Origin: Paracoccaceae bacterium | GTDB lineage: Bacteria; Pseudomonadota; Alphaproteobacteria; Rhodobacterales; Rhodobacteraceae | Direction: 5' to 3' | DNA length: 64,000 nt | NCBI GenBank assembly: GCA_030148005.1 | Contig: JASBUI010000018.1 | Span: 1-64,000, forward strand | Shown here: one piece after another, positions 17,843-27,073 of the stretch | Position numbering within the stretch: position 1 is the first letter of the stretch | Layout: every line of letters starts with the position of its first letter | Made by a program: the position numbers and the translations under genes | Notes under the pieces: generated by a model | Seen by the model: the letters and a program-made list of their open reading frames with translations, nothing else | The model's database searches: none | What the model was told of the DNA's origin: nothing

Positions 17843-18289
17843 ATGACCACGCTTGTTTTCATCGTTCTTCTTGCCGCCTGCGGGGCGGCCGCTTCGACCG
17901 GTATGCAGTTCAAGCCCGGCGCGTGGTATCGCGGCCTGAACAAGCCGCGCTGGACGCCGCCGAACCTAGTTTTCCCCATTGCGTGGACCATTCTTTATGT
18001 CCTGATCGCCTATGCCGGAAGCCGCGTGGCGATGATCCCCGGCGCGGGGCTGGCGATGGCGTTCTGGGCGCTTCAGATCGCTCTGAACACCCTTTGGACG
18101 CCGGTCTTTTTCGGCAATCACAACCTGCGCGGCGGGCTGATCGTGATCGTCGCCTTGGGCTTGGCCATTGCCGGGACGATCGCCACCATGCTTCCGCTGG
18201 ATCGTATAGCGGCGCTATTGATGCTGCCTTATCTGTTATGGGTGGGTTATGCGACCGCACTGAACCTTTGGATCTGGCGGGCCAACTGA
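17843..18289 (+). CDS. tspO: TspO/MBR family tryptophan-rich sensory protein
   Basis: 148 residues from the ATG at 17843. Five transmembrane helices with the TspO motifs KPRWTPPNLVFPIAWT, the ALNTLWTPVFFG helix and the C-terminal NLWIWRAN. Binds tetrapyrroles such as protoporphyrin IX; in Rhodobacter it is an outer-membrane regulator of carotenoid and bacteriochlorophyll genes. Convergent with idi, 7 bases apart. No other photosynthesis genes are in the window. Confidence 0.92.
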   Translation: MTTLVFIVLLAACGAAASTGMQFKPGAWYRGLNKPRWTPPNLVFPIAWTILYVLIAYAGSRVAMIPGAGLAMAFWALQIALNTLWTPVFFGNHNLRGGLIVIVALGLAIAGTIATMLPLDRIAALLMLPYLLWVGYATALNLWIWRAN

Positions 18290-18296
18290 CGGGCCG

Positions 18297-18836
18297 TCAG
18301 CTTTGCGACAGCTTGCCGAAGATGCGGTCGCGGTGTTCCTGCATGTAGATGCGCATCCACGGCGTGAACCGTTCGGGGTGGCGTGAGATTTCGGCGGCCA
18401 GATCATATAGTTCGATCCAGCGCACTTCCATCACCTCGGCCGGGTTGGGTTTGACCTTAAGGTCATCGCCCGCCTCGACGACGTAAAGCTGAACCACCTC
18501 ATGTTCGGTCAGCCCCCCGCCCACATCGGCGCGATACTCGATCTGGTCGCGATGCGCGGGGAAAAGCCCCTTGATCCCAAGCTCTTCATTCAGGCGGCGG
18601 ATGGCGCAATCGGCCGGGCTTTCGCCCCAGCCGGGGTGCGTGCAACAGGTGTTCGCCCACAAACCCGGCGTGTGATACTTTTCCATCGCCCGGCGCTGGA
18701 TCAGCATCTCGCGGCGGCGCATCACAAAGACCGAAACAGCCGGATGCCGCAGCCCCCTGCGGTGCACGTCCAGCTTGTCGATCGGCGTCAGCGTGCCGTC
18801 CAGCCATGCTGGAATCATATTGTCCGAATTGCTCAT
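18297..18836 (-). CDS. idi: isopentenyl-diphosphate delta-isomerase, type 1
   Basis: 179 residues. Nudix-fold enzyme interconverting isopentenyl and dimethylallyl diphosphate. The catalytic-cysteine block NTCCTHP and metal-binding RLNEELGI are present, with the metal-binding histidines near HRRGLRH. Type 1 Idi in Rhodobacteraceae often lies in or near photosynthesis/carotenoid clusters; here it stands beside tspO only. ATG start at 18836, divergent from the cytochrome c gene across 180 bases. Confidence 0.94.
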   Translation of the reverse strand: MSNSDNMIPAWLDGTLTPIDKLDVHRRGLRHPAVSVFVMRRREMLIQRRAMEKYHTPGLWANTCCTHPGWGESPADCAIRRLNEELGIKGLFPAHRDQIEYRADVGGGLTEHEVVQLYVVEAGDDLKVKPNPAEVMEVRWIELYDLAAEISRHPERFTPWMRIYMQEHRDRIFGKLSQS

Positions 18837-19016
18837 TCGAACGATATAATGGTGCCGCGGTGCAATATGGAACCGCGCAGCGCACTTGGCGGCGAAAGGC
18901 CGCGGCTGGCGGTTCGCGCCGTTGCCCGGGCTTTCACGAAAAGTTGGCTGAATGTGGCTCTACGCCCGGCAGCAAGACGGCTATCTTAAAGCAATTCATC
19001 AAAGAGAGGTCCCGAC

Positions 19017-19520
19017 ATGCGTACCGCAATTCAACTGAGGACATTGATCTGGGCGCTGACCCTGCCGCTTGTATTTGCCGCGGCGGCCACCGGCGCAAGT
19101 GCCGCCAGCCACGACCCGCTGGTCCCCAAGGGAAGCGCCGAGGCGGGCAAGACCACCTTTCGCCAGTGCTTTGCCTGCCATGTCGTGGTCGATCCTGGCG
19201 GAAAGACGCTTGCCGGGCGCAATGGCAAAACTGGCCCCAACCTTTATGGCGTTGCCGGGCGCGTTGCCGGGTCCAGAAACGACTATAAGTACGGGAGGTC
19301 GATTAAAGCGGCCGGCGCCGCCTCAGGTGATCGCGCGCCGCTTGTCTGGAACGAAAAGAACTTTGTGGCCTATGTTCAGGACCCGACCGGGTTTCTGCGG
19401 GACTATCTGGGCGACAAACGGGCAAGGGCGAAGATGACGTTCAAGGTGCGCGCGTCCAAGGATGCGGCCAACCTATACGCCTATCTTTACTCGCTTGCCC
19501 CGCCGCCCGCGGCCAACTAG
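19017..19520 (+). CDS. class I cytochrome c (cytochrome c2-like), periplasmic
   Basis: 167 residues with a signal peptide (about 1-30). One haem c site, CFACH (C51, C54, H55). A candidate axial methionine lies in AKMTFKV and the GPNLYGV and YGRSIKAAG blocks match cytochrome c2/c550 types. GAGAGG lies seven bases before the ATG. Soluble electron carrier of the periplasm; the exact partner (bc1, oxidase or reaction centre) cannot be assigned. Confidence 0.88.
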   Translation: MRTAIQLRTLIWALTLPLVFAAAATGASAASHDPLVPKGSAEAGKTTFRQCFACHVVVDPGGKTLAGRNGKTGPNLYGVAGRVAGSRNDYKYGRSIKAAGAASGDRAPLVWNEKNFVAYVQDPTGFLRDYLGDKRARAKMTFKVRASKDAANLYAYLYSLAPPPAAN

Positions 19521-19540
19521 CGCCGCGCCGCGCCAAGCTG

Positions 19541-19578
19541 AAAGCCGGCCCTGCACAGGCGGCGGGGCCGGGGCTTTT
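19541..19578 (+). terminator. Rho-independent terminator after the cytochrome c gene
   Basis: AAAGCCGGCCC pairs imperfectly with GGGCCGGGGCTTT over a GC-rich loop and ends in TTTT. It starts 21 bases after the stop codon. Confidence 0.6.
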
Positions 19579-19617
19579 GCGCATGACGGCCCTTTTCAGC
19601 CGTGCTAGTCGGTGGAT

Positions 19618-21870
19618 ATGAAGCCGATCCCCTCAAAGGACGAAATCCTTGCATGGATTTCGGACAACCCGACACAGACCTCCAAACGCGATATCGCCCG
19701 TGCCTTTGGCATCAAGGGCGCCGCCCGGATCGATCTGAAGCGCATTCTTAAAGAGCTTGAGGCAGACGGCCATCTGGAAAAACGTCGCCGAAGCTATCGC
19801 GACCCCGATCGTCTGCCGCCTGTTTCGGTGCTTGAGGTCACGCCGGACAGCGACGGCGACCTATTTGCCCGCCCGATGGAATGGGAAGGCGAGGGGGCTG
19901 CGCCGATCATCCTGCTGATGCCGCGCGCCGGTGATCCCGCGCTGGCGGCGGGCGAGCGGATACTGGCCCGGCTGACAGAGGTCAAAGACGCCCCGCACGC
20001 CTATGAGGCGCGCCTGATCCGGCGCATCGGCACCAACCCGCAGCGCATCCTTGGCGTGTTCCGCGCCTCGCATGAGGGCGGGCGCATCCTGCCGGTAGAC
20101 AAGGGATCGGACAAGGAATGGCGCGTGGCCGCAGGCGCAACCGAGGGCGCGCAGGATGGCGAGCTGGTCGAGGCCGAAGCGGCCGGACCCAAGGGCCGAA
20201 TGGGCCTGCCTGCCGCACGTATCGTTGCGCGTCTGGGCGATCCATCGGCGCCGCGCGCGGTGTCGCTGATCGCGATCCACGAACACGGTATACCGGATGC
20301 CTTTCCCGATGATGTCATCGCCGAAGCCGACCGCGCCAAACCCGCCCCCCTGAAAGGGCGCGAAGACCTGCGCGATCTGCCGCTTCTGACCATCGACCCG
20401 GCAGATGCGCGCGACCGCGACGATGCCTGTTACGCCGAGCCGGACAAGGATCTGGCCAACCCCGGCGGGCACGTCATCTGGGTGGCGATTGCCGATGTCG
20501 CGCATTACGTCACGCCGGGATCGGCGCTGGACCGCGAGGCGCGAAAGCGCGGAAATTCGACCTATTTCCCCGATCGCGTCGTGCCGATGCTGCCCGACCG
20601 CCTGTCGGGGGACTTATGTTCGCTGCACGAAGGCGTGCCGCGCGCGGCCCTTGCGGTGCGGATGGTGATCAACGCCAAGGGCGAAAAGATTGCCCATGAT
20701 TTCCACCGCATCCAGATGCGTTCGGTGGCATCGCTGAACTACGAAGAGGTTCAGGCCGCCATCGACGGCACCCCAAGCGAAAAGACCGAACCCCTGACCG
20801 AGCCGCTGCTGCGGCCGCTTTTCGCCGCCTACGAGGCACTCAAGATCGCCCGCGAGGCGCGCCAGCCGCTGGAGTTGGACCTGCCCGAACGCCAGATTGT
20901 CCTGTCCGATGACGGCAAGGTCGCCTCGGTCGCGGTCAAAGAGCGGCTGGATGCGCACCGGCTTATTGAAGAGTTCATGGTGCTGGCCAATGTCGCCGCC
21001 GCCGAAACGCTGGTCGCCAAACGCCAGAACCTGTTGTTCCGTGTCCACGAAGAACCCGCCCCCGAAAAGATCGCCGCGCTGCGCGAGGTTGCCAGCGCCG
21101 CCGGTTTCGGACTGGCCAAGGGGCAAGTCCTTCATACACGGCAGCTTAACCGCCTTTTGGCGCAGGCCGAGGGATCGGACGAGGATGAGCTGATCAACAT
21201 GTCGACCCTGCGGTCGATGACGCAGGCCTATTACAGCCCTGAAAACTTTGGCCACTTCGGTCTTGCCCTGCAACGCTATGCGCATTTCACATCGCCGATC
21301 CGCCGCTATTCGGACCTGATCGTGCACCGGGCGCTGATTTCGGCCCATGGCTGGGGCAAGGATGGGCTTAGCCCCGAGGACATCGAAACGATGGAGGCCA
21401 CGGCCAAGGCCATTTCCGACACCGAGCGGCGGTCGATGATGGCCGAGCGTGACACCACCGATCGCTACCTTGCCAGCTATCTGTCCGAGCGTGTGGGCAA
21501 CGAAATGGGCGGGCGTATTTCGGGCATCACCCGGTTCGGCGTTTTCGTCAAGCTGGATGAAACCGGGGCCGACGGCCTTGTCCCGATCCGCGACCTTGGG
21601 CAAGAGTATTTCCGCCACGATCCCGATACCCAGACCCTGACAGGCGCCGACAGCGGCATGACCATTGGCCTTGGCCAGCGCGTCACCGTGCGCCTTGCCG
21701 AAGCCGTACCGGTGACAGGCGGGCTTTTGCTGGAACTCATTGAGCTTGAGGGCCAGGCCCTGCCCAAATCGCGCCGGGGCGGACGCGGAAAACCAGTGCG
21801 GCGCAAGGTCGGATCGGCCCGAAAGAAGGCTGATAAGGTCAAGCGCAAGGTCAAACGCACCCGCCGCTAG
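19618..21870 (+). CDS. rnr: ribonuclease R
   Basis: 750 residues from the ATG at 19618 (a GTG two codons earlier is also possible). 3'-5' exoribonuclease that degrades structured RNA. Order: N-terminal winged-helix (RDIARAFGIKG) and cold-shock-like domains, the RNB catalytic core with the aspartate cluster DPADARDRDDA, then a C-terminal S1 domain (GRISGITRFGVFVKL) and a strongly basic K/R tail. All expected parts and the length match. Preceded by a terminator, so it has its own promoter. Confidence 0.94.
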   Translation: MKPIPSKDEILAWISDNPTQTSKRDIARAFGIKGAARIDLKRILKELEADGHLEKRRRSYRDPDRLPPVSVLEVTPDSDGDLFARPMEWEGEGAAPIILLMPRAGDPALAAGERILARLTEVKDAPHAYEARLIRRIGTNPQRILGVFRASHEGGRILPVDKGSDKEWRVAAGATEGAQDGELVEAEAAGPKGRMGLPAARIVARLGDPSAPRAVSLIAIHEHGIPDAFPDDVIAEADRAKPAPLKGREDLRDLPLLTIDPADARDRDDACYAEPDKDLANPGGHVIWVAIADVAHYVTPGSALDREARKRGNSTYFPDRVVPMLPDRLSGDLCSLHEGVPRAALAVRMVINAKGEKIAHDFHRIQMRSVASLNYEEVQAAIDGTPSEKTEPLTEPLLRPLFAAYEALKIAREARQPLELDLPERQIVLSDDGKVASVAVKERLDAHRLIEEFMVLANVAAAETLVAKRQNLLFRVHEEPAPEKIAALREVASAAGFGLAKGQVLHTRQLNRLLAQAEGSDEDELINMSTLRSMTQAYYSPENFGHFGLALQRYAHFTSPIRRYSDLIVHRALISAHGWGKDGLSPEDIETMEATAKAISDTERRSMMAERDTTDRYLASYLSERVGNEMGGRISGITRFGVFVKLDETGADGLVPIRDLGQEYFRHDPDTQTLTGADSGMTIGLGQRVTVRLAEAVPVTGGLLLELIELEGQALPKSRRGGRGKPVRRKVGSARKKADKVKRKVKRTRR

Positions 21871-21985
21871 CGCCCCGCGCCCCCTTGGCGGGCAATTGGC
21901 CGCCGAGCGCCCGCGCGCCGCTTTCGCGGTCAGGCATTTGCGGCTAGACTGAAGAAAACGGGCAAGTCAATTCAGCAGGGGACCC

Positions 21986-23299
21986 ATGCGTTCATTCACA
22001 AGTTTCGCTCTGGCGATATTTTGCGCCATGCCGGTCTGGGCCGAGGGCGCGGTAGAAACATCGCCCAAACCGCGCCCGCGCGCCGAAGCGCCCGGCCTTG
22101 CCGCTCTTGCGCCCACCTCTGTTGCCCGCTCTATTCGGCCGCAGGCCAGAAAGGGCGTCACCGTGCAGGTTTCAACCGCAAACATCAGCTTTCGCAACTG
22201 GATGTCCCGGTTCCGGCCCCGTGCCCGCCGCGCCGGGATCAGCGAGGCCACGCTGGACCGCGCCTTTCGCGGCGTGCGCTATAACACCTCTGTCATTGAA
22301 AAGGACCGCAACCAGTCCGAATTCACCAAGCAGATCTGGGAATATCTTGATAGCGCCGCGTCGGACAGCCGCGTCACCAACGGCAAGGCCGCCCTGCGCG
22401 AGAACCGCCGCGTGCTGGAGCGGATCGAGGCACATTACGGCGTTGAAAAAGAGGTCGTGACCGCGATCTGGGGGCTCGAAAGCGCCTATGGCACCTACAA
22501 GGGCAACCTGCCGGTGATCGAATCGCTGGCGACGCTGGCCTTTGACGGGCGCCGCGGATCGTTTTTCGAGGCTCAGCTTATTGCCGCGCTGAAGATCATC
22601 CAATCGGGCGACGTGGCCCCCCGCAACATGACCGGAAGCTGGGCCGGGGCCATGGGCCACACCCAGTTCATCCCGACATCCTATCTGGCCTTCGCGGTGG
22701 ATTTCACCGGCGATGGCAAGCGCGACATCTGGTCGGATAACCCCGCCGATGCGCTGGCATCAACCGCCGCCTACCTGAAGAAATCAGGCTGGGTAAAGGG
22801 CCAGCCTTGGGGCGTCGAGGTGACGCTGCCGCGCGGTTTCGACTATGGCAGCGCCAATCGCAAGACGCGCAAGCTTCCCTCGCAATGGGCCCGTCTGGGC
22901 GTGCGCAGCGCCGATGGCAAACGCATTGCCGACTATGGCCCTGCGTCGATCCTTTTGCCCGCAGGCGCGCAGGGCGCGGCCTTTATGATCTTCAAGAACT
23001 TCAGCGCGATTGAACGCTATAACGCCGCCGACGCCTATGTGATCGGTGTTGGCCACCTGTCCGACCGGATCGGCGGCGGCCCCAAGATCCGGGCCAATTG
23101 GCCGCGTCAGGACCGCGGGCTGCGTTTCAGCGAAAAGCAGGAGATGCAGCGGCTTTTGACCCGGCGGGGTTTCGACACCCAAGGCGTTGACGGGATCATC
23201 GGGCCGCGCACCATTTCCGCCGTGCGCAGCTTTCAGCGCTCTGTCGGTCTGGTGCCGGATGGCTATGCCTCTTTGTCGATCCTGAAAAAGCTGCGCTAG
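21986..23299 (+). CDS. MltB-type lytic murein transglycosylase with peptidoglycan-binding domain
   Basis: 437 residues. Signal peptide (1-20), a Pro/Arg/Ala linker, then an SLT_2/MltB catalytic domain: IWGLESAYGTYKGN with the catalytic Glu, and SWAGAMGHTQFIPTSY. The C-terminus (about 375-437) is a PG_binding_1 domain (LLTRRGFDTQGVDGIIGPRT). It cleaves the MurNAc-GlcNAc bond with 1,6-anhydro formation in the periplasm. AGGGG precedes the ATG. Convergent with dnaE2; the two stops are only ten bases apart. Confidence 0.93.
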   Translation: MRSFTSFALAIFCAMPVWAEGAVETSPKPRPRAEAPGLAALAPTSVARSIRPQARKGVTVQVSTANISFRNWMSRFRPRARRAGISEATLDRAFRGVRYNTSVIEKDRNQSEFTKQIWEYLDSAASDSRVTNGKAALRENRRVLERIEAHYGVEKEVVTAIWGLESAYGTYKGNLPVIESLATLAFDGRRGSFFEAQLIAALKIIQSGDVAPRNMTGSWAGAMGHTQFIPTSYLAFAVDFTGDGKRDIWSDNPADALASTAAYLKKSGWVKGQPWGVEVTLPRGFDYGSANRKTRKLPSQWARLGVRSADGKRIADYGPASILLPAGAQGAAFMIFKNFSAIERYNAADAYVIGVGHLSDRIGGGPKIRANWPRQDRGLRFSEKQEMQRLLTRRGFDTQGVDGIIGPRTISAVRSFQRSVGLVPDGYASLSILKKLR

Positions 23300-23308
23300 G
23301 GCGCCTTT

Positions 23309-26293
23309 TCAGCCGGTATTTCGTAGGGGCAGGGCAATGACCTTGCCCCGGGGCTCTAGCCGCGGAACCTCGGGCGGGACCGGTTTTGCCGATGGATCGG
23401 GCACCGGGGTCAGCCGCGGGCGGATCAGGGCCATGGGATGGGCCCGCAGGGTCAGGCGCATCGAGACGTAATCTTCGACCACCTCTTCGCCAAGGGTCAT
23501 CTCTGGCAGCGAAACATGGGGTTCATCCCCGCCCTCGCCATCCAGATCACGGGCGAAAAGCGGTAGCGGCTTGTCACCCAGAAGCGCGCGGGCCTGCCAG
23601 AGCGCATCGCGCCGCGACAGCCCCAGATCGCCAAAGGCGTCGGCCTCGGCCAGTGTCGTGATCAGCTTGGGCGGGGTGCCGGCGCGGCGCCAGAGGTCTT
23701 GCAGGCTTTGATAGCCGTTGCCGCGCGCCGCCGTGATCCATGTGGCGTCTTCTTCCTGCATGCGCTTGATCTGGCGAAAGCCCAGTCTAAGCGCCAGCCC
23801 GCCCTTGCCGTCCGCTTCCATCGTATTGTCCCAGAACGAGGCGTTGATCGACACCGGCCGCACCTCGACCCCGTGTTCGCGCGCATCGCGCACGATCTGG
23901 GCGGGGGCGTAAAAGCCCATCGGCTGAGAGTTCAGAAGCGCGCAGGCAAAGATGCCCGGATGGTGGCATTTGAGCCATGCCGAGACATAGACCAAAAGCG
24001 CAAAGCTGGCCGCGTGGCTTTCGGGAAAGCCGTAGCTGCCAAAGCCTTCGATCTGGGAAAAACAGCGTTCGGCAAAATCGCGGTCATAGCCCCGGTCGGC
24101 CATGCCCCGCAGAAAGCGGTTTCGAAACTCGGACACGTTTCCATGTTTCTTGAAGGTCGCAAGCGAGCGGCGCAAACGGTCGGCCTCTTCGGGGGAAAAG
24201 CCCGCGCCGATGATGGCGATCTGCATGGCCTGTTCCTGAAACAGCGGCACGCCCAGCGTCTTGCCCAGAACCTTGCCAAGCTCATCGGAGGGAAAAGAGA
24301 CCTCTTCCTCTTTGTTGCGGCGCCGGATGAAGGGATGCACCATATCGCCCTGAATCGGGCCGGGGCGGATGATGGCGACCTGAATGACCAGATCATAAAA
24401 GCAGCGCGGCCGCATGCGCGGCAGAAAGTTCATCTGGGCGCGGCTTTCGACCTGAAAGACGCCAAGGCTGTCGGCATTGCACAGCATGTCATAGGTCGGC
24501 TGGTCATCCTGCGGGATATTGGCAAGGTTATATTCGCCCCCAAGGTGGCTTTGGATCAGGGCAAAGGCCTTGCGGATACAGCTGAGCATGCCAAGGGCCA
24601 GAACATCGACCTTGAGAATGCCAAGCGTGTCGATGTCATCTTTGTCCCAGCAGATGACGGTGCGGTCTTCCATCGTTGCATTCTCGATCGGGACAAGTTC
24701 ATCCAGCCGCCCTTCGGTGATGATGAACCCGCCGACATGCTGTGACAGGTGCCGGGGAAAGCCGTTGATCTGGGCGCAAAGTTCAAGCGTCTGGCGCAGG
24801 CGGCGGTCGGTCGGATCAAGCCCGATCTCATGCAGGCGCTCATCGCTGGCCCCGGCCCCGCCCCAGCCCCAGACCTGACTGGACATCATCGCGATGGTGT
24901 CATCGGACAGCCCCATGGCGCGGCCCACCTCGCGGATCGCGCGTTTGCCGCGATAGTGGATGACGGTGGCGCAAAGCCCCGCGCGGTGGCGGCCATAGCG
25001 TTCATAGATATGCTGGATCACCTCTTCGCGCCGTTCATGTTCGAAGTCGACATCGATATCGGGCGGCTCATCGCGGGCCTCGGAAACGAAGCGTTCAAAG
25101 ACCATCGTGCCGATCTCGGGCGCGACCGAGGTGACGCCAAGCGCATAGCAGACCACCGAATTGGCCGCCGAGCCGCGCCCCTGGCAGAGGATGCCGCGCG
25201 AGCGGGCAAAGGCCACGATGTCATGGACGGTCAAGAAGTAAGGCTCATAGCCCAGCTTGCCGATCAGCGTCAGTTCATGCTCAAGAAGGTTCTGCACCCG
25301 CATGCTGGCCCCTTCGGGATAGCGCCAGTGCAGCCCGGCGCGCGCCAGCCGGGCCAGCCGCTGGGCCGGGCCTTCGCCATCGGCGATCTCGGAGGGGTAT
25401 TCATAGCGCAGCTCATCCAGCGAGAAACCAAGGCGCGAGACGATGCGGTCCACTTCGCTCAGGGCCCGGGGGTGCCTGCGAAAGATCACCTGCATCTCGG
25501 CCTGCGCGCGCAGCCGCTGTTCGGCGTTGGCCTGCGCGGCGCGCCCCAGCCGGTCAATGCGAACCCCGGTGCGGATCGCGGTCAGAACATCCGTCAGCTT
25601 GCGCCGGGCGCCGTGGTGCATCACCGGGCTGGCCGAGGCGACAAGCGGCAGCGACAGGGCGCTGGCCAGCCCTGCCATACGCGCAAAGCGGGTTTCGTCG
25701 CGGCCATCATAGCGCGGCGCCATCAGTAGGCTGACCTGCCCGGCAAAGCGGCGCGACAGCTGTTGCGCCTGTGCCGCCCATGCACCCGCGCCGGGCGGTC
25801 CGGACAGCGCCTGTGGGCAGGGGTGCAGGAGCAGCTCAAGCCCTTCGCCAAACTCCAGAAGGTCCTGCAGGTGCAAGAGGCAACTGCCCTTTGGCGCGCG
25901 CCGTCGCCCCACCGTCAGCATCCGGCACAGGCGCCCCCAGGCGGCGCGGTCGCGTGGCAGGGCGGTGGCGCTGAACCCGTCCTCAAGAACGATCCGGGCC
26001 GCGGGCAGAAGCCGGGGCGCATTGCGGATTGCCGCGCTGGGCGGGGGGGCGGGCAGGCCCCGCGGCGCAGGCGGGCCGATCGGGTCGCGGTCAGCGGCGC
26101 GGCGCAGCCGGGCCCAGCGGGCAATCTCACGCGCCTGGGTATGCGCGCGGACGATACCGGCGACCGAGTTTTCATCGGCGATGGCGATGGCAGGCATGCC
26201 CAGAAGCGCGGCGCGGTCCATGTATTCCTCGGGGTGCGAGCCGCCGGTGAGGAAGGTGAAGTTCGAGGTTATGGACAGTTCGCAAAAGGGCAT
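23309..26293 (-). CDS. dnaE2: error-prone DNA polymerase III alpha-type, lacking the C-terminal OB region
   Basis: 994 residues. SOS translesion polymerase working with ImuB (and ImuA). N-terminal PHP domain begins at ELSITSNFTFLTGGSHPEE. The polymerase core carries the catalytic aspartates in PPDIDVDF and LKVDVLAL. After LRAHPMALIRPRL the sequence turns into a Pro-rich tail and stops. The roughly 90-residue OB-fold region (with its RQRPGTAKG and EDETG motifs) that usually ends DnaE2 at about 1080 residues is absent, and I do not see it in another frame. ATG at 26293; a LexA-like site lies 69 bases upstream. Confidence 0.93.
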   Translation of the reverse strand: MPFCELSITSNFTFLTGGSHPEEYMDRAALLGMPAIAIADENSVAGIVRAHTQAREIARWARLRRAADRDPIGPPAPRGLPAPPPSAAIRNAPRLLPAARIVLEDGFSATALPRDRAAWGRLCRMLTVGRRRAPKGSCLLHLQDLLEFGEGLELLLHPCPQALSGPPGAGAWAAQAQQLSRRFAGQVSLLMAPRYDGRDETRFARMAGLASALSLPLVASASPVMHHGARRKLTDVLTAIRTGVRIDRLGRAAQANAEQRLRAQAEMQVIFRRHPRALSEVDRIVSRLGFSLDELRYEYPSEIADGEGPAQRLARLARAGLHWRYPEGASMRVQNLLEHELTLIGKLGYEPYFLTVHDIVAFARSRGILCQGRGSAANSVVCYALGVTSVAPEIGTMVFERFVSEARDEPPDIDVDFEHERREEVIQHIYERYGRHRAGLCATVIHYRGKRAIREVGRAMGLSDDTIAMMSSQVWGWGGAGASDERLHEIGLDPTDRRLRQTLELCAQINGFPRHLSQHVGGFIITEGRLDELVPIENATMEDRTVICWDKDDIDTLGILKVDVLALGMLSCIRKAFALIQSHLGGEYNLANIPQDDQPTYDMLCNADSLGVFQVESRAQMNFLPRMRPRCFYDLVIQVAIIRPGPIQGDMVHPFIRRRNKEEEVSFPSDELGKVLGKTLGVPLFQEQAMQIAIIGAGFSPEEADRLRRSLATFKKHGNVSEFRNRFLRGMADRGYDRDFAERCFSQIEGFGSYGFPESHAASFALLVYVSAWLKCHHPGIFACALLNSQPMGFYAPAQIVRDAREHGVEVRPVSINASFWDNTMEADGKGGLALRLGFRQIKRMQEEDATWITAARGNGYQSLQDLWRRAGTPPKLITTLAEADAFGDLGLSRRDALWQARALLGDKPLPLFARDLDGEGGDEPHVSLPEMTLGEEVVEDYVSMRLTLRAHPMALIRPRLTPVPDPSAKPVPPEVPRLEPRGKVIALPLRNTG

Positions 26294-26319
26294 GGGGCTG
26301 GCAGCCTGTCGGGGTGGGA

Positions 26320-26343
26320 GTGGATATTTTCACCACAAAGAAG
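26320..26343. repeat. Intergenic repeat element, copy A
   Basis: Reads GTGGATATTTTCACCACAAA followed by GAAG. It matches copy C at 61801 in 19 of 24 positions, and resembles copy B at 31141. It sits between the dnaE2 start and the rppH stop. Confidence 0.45.
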
Positions 26344-26361
26344 AGTGGGCCTGCCCATTAT

Positions 26362-26376
26362 ATTCACGTTTTGTTC
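26362..26376 (-). promoter_or_regulatory. Near-consensus LexA (SOS) box upstream of dnaE2
   Basis: On the minus strand GAAC-AAAACGT-GAAT, one base away from the alphaproteobacterial LexA site GAAC-N7-GAAC. A possible -10 (TAATAT) follows immediately, so LexA would block the promoter. Supports SOS control of dnaE2. Confidence 0.55.
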
Positions 26377-26425
26377 TTTTTGCGAGTCCCGCGGAGAGGC
26401 CGGTTTCCGGGCTGATTGCCGAACT

Positions 26426-26905
26426 TCAGATGTCGTTCTGGAAGGCCTGCAGGACCCTTTGGTAGACATCGCGTTTGAAGGGGACGATTGCCTGCACCAG
26501 GCCTGAGGGCTGAAGCCAGCGCCAGCGGGCAAATTCGGGTGTGCCGGCGGTGATGTCGATATCTTCATCGCGCCCTTCAAAGCCCAAGAGGAACCACTTT
26601 TGCCTTTGGCCGCGATAGCGCCCCTTCCAGAGTTTGGGGATAAGATCATGTGGCAGATCGTAGGGAATCCAATCCGTTGTCTGGCGGCGCATTCTTACCA
26701 GTTCGGGCGGGATGCCGGTTTCTTCGCGCAGCTCGCGCAGCGCTGCCTCTTCGGGGGTTTCGCCGTCATCGATACCGCCCTGCGGCATTTGCCATGCGCC
26801 CGGGCTGTCGAGCCTTTCGCCCACGAAGACCTTGCCGCCGGAGTTGACCAGCATCAGGCCGACGCAGGAGCGATAGGGCAGGTGGGCGATCTGATCGGGG
26901 GTCAT
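26426..26905 (-). CDS. rppH: RNA pyrophosphohydrolase (Nudix)
   Basis: 159 residues from the ATG at 26905 (AGGATT upstream). Removes pyrophosphate from 5'-triphosphate RNA ends, starting RNA decay. The Nudix box is complete (GGIDDGE...LREETGI) and the family motifs [18 protein letters not shown] and QKWFL are present. It follows ctpA on the same strand but behind a terminator, so it probably has its own promoter. Such proteins are also named NudH. Confidence 0.93.
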   Translation of the reverse strand: MTPDQIAHLPYRSCVGLMLVNSGGKVFVGERLDSPGAWQMPQGGIDDGETPEEAALRELREETGIPPELVRMRRQTTDWIPYDLPHDLIPKLWKGRYRGQRQKWFLLGFEGRDEDIDITAGTPEFARWRWLQPSGLVQAIVPFKRDVYQRVLQAFQNDI

Positions 26906-27012
26906 GGCAAGGCAATCCTGTCTTGTTGAGCGAAGGGGCCGGCGAAGGGTGCGCCGGGGCAAAATGTGGCCAATCCGATCCGATGTGCAAGGGGGGCGGC
27001 GCAATGGTGGCC

Positions 27013-27052
27013 AAAGAAAAGGGGCGCGGCACCGAAATCCGGCCGCGCCCCC
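27013..27052 (-). terminator. Rho-independent terminator of the rsfS-ctpA operon
   Basis: On the minus strand GGGGCGCGGC and GCCGCGCCCC form a perfect 10-bp stem around a 11-base loop, followed by TTTTCTTT. It lies 22 bases after the ctpA stop and separates that operon from rppH. Confidence 0.8.
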
Positions 27053-27073
27053 AATGCTTTATCCCAAGGTCGA

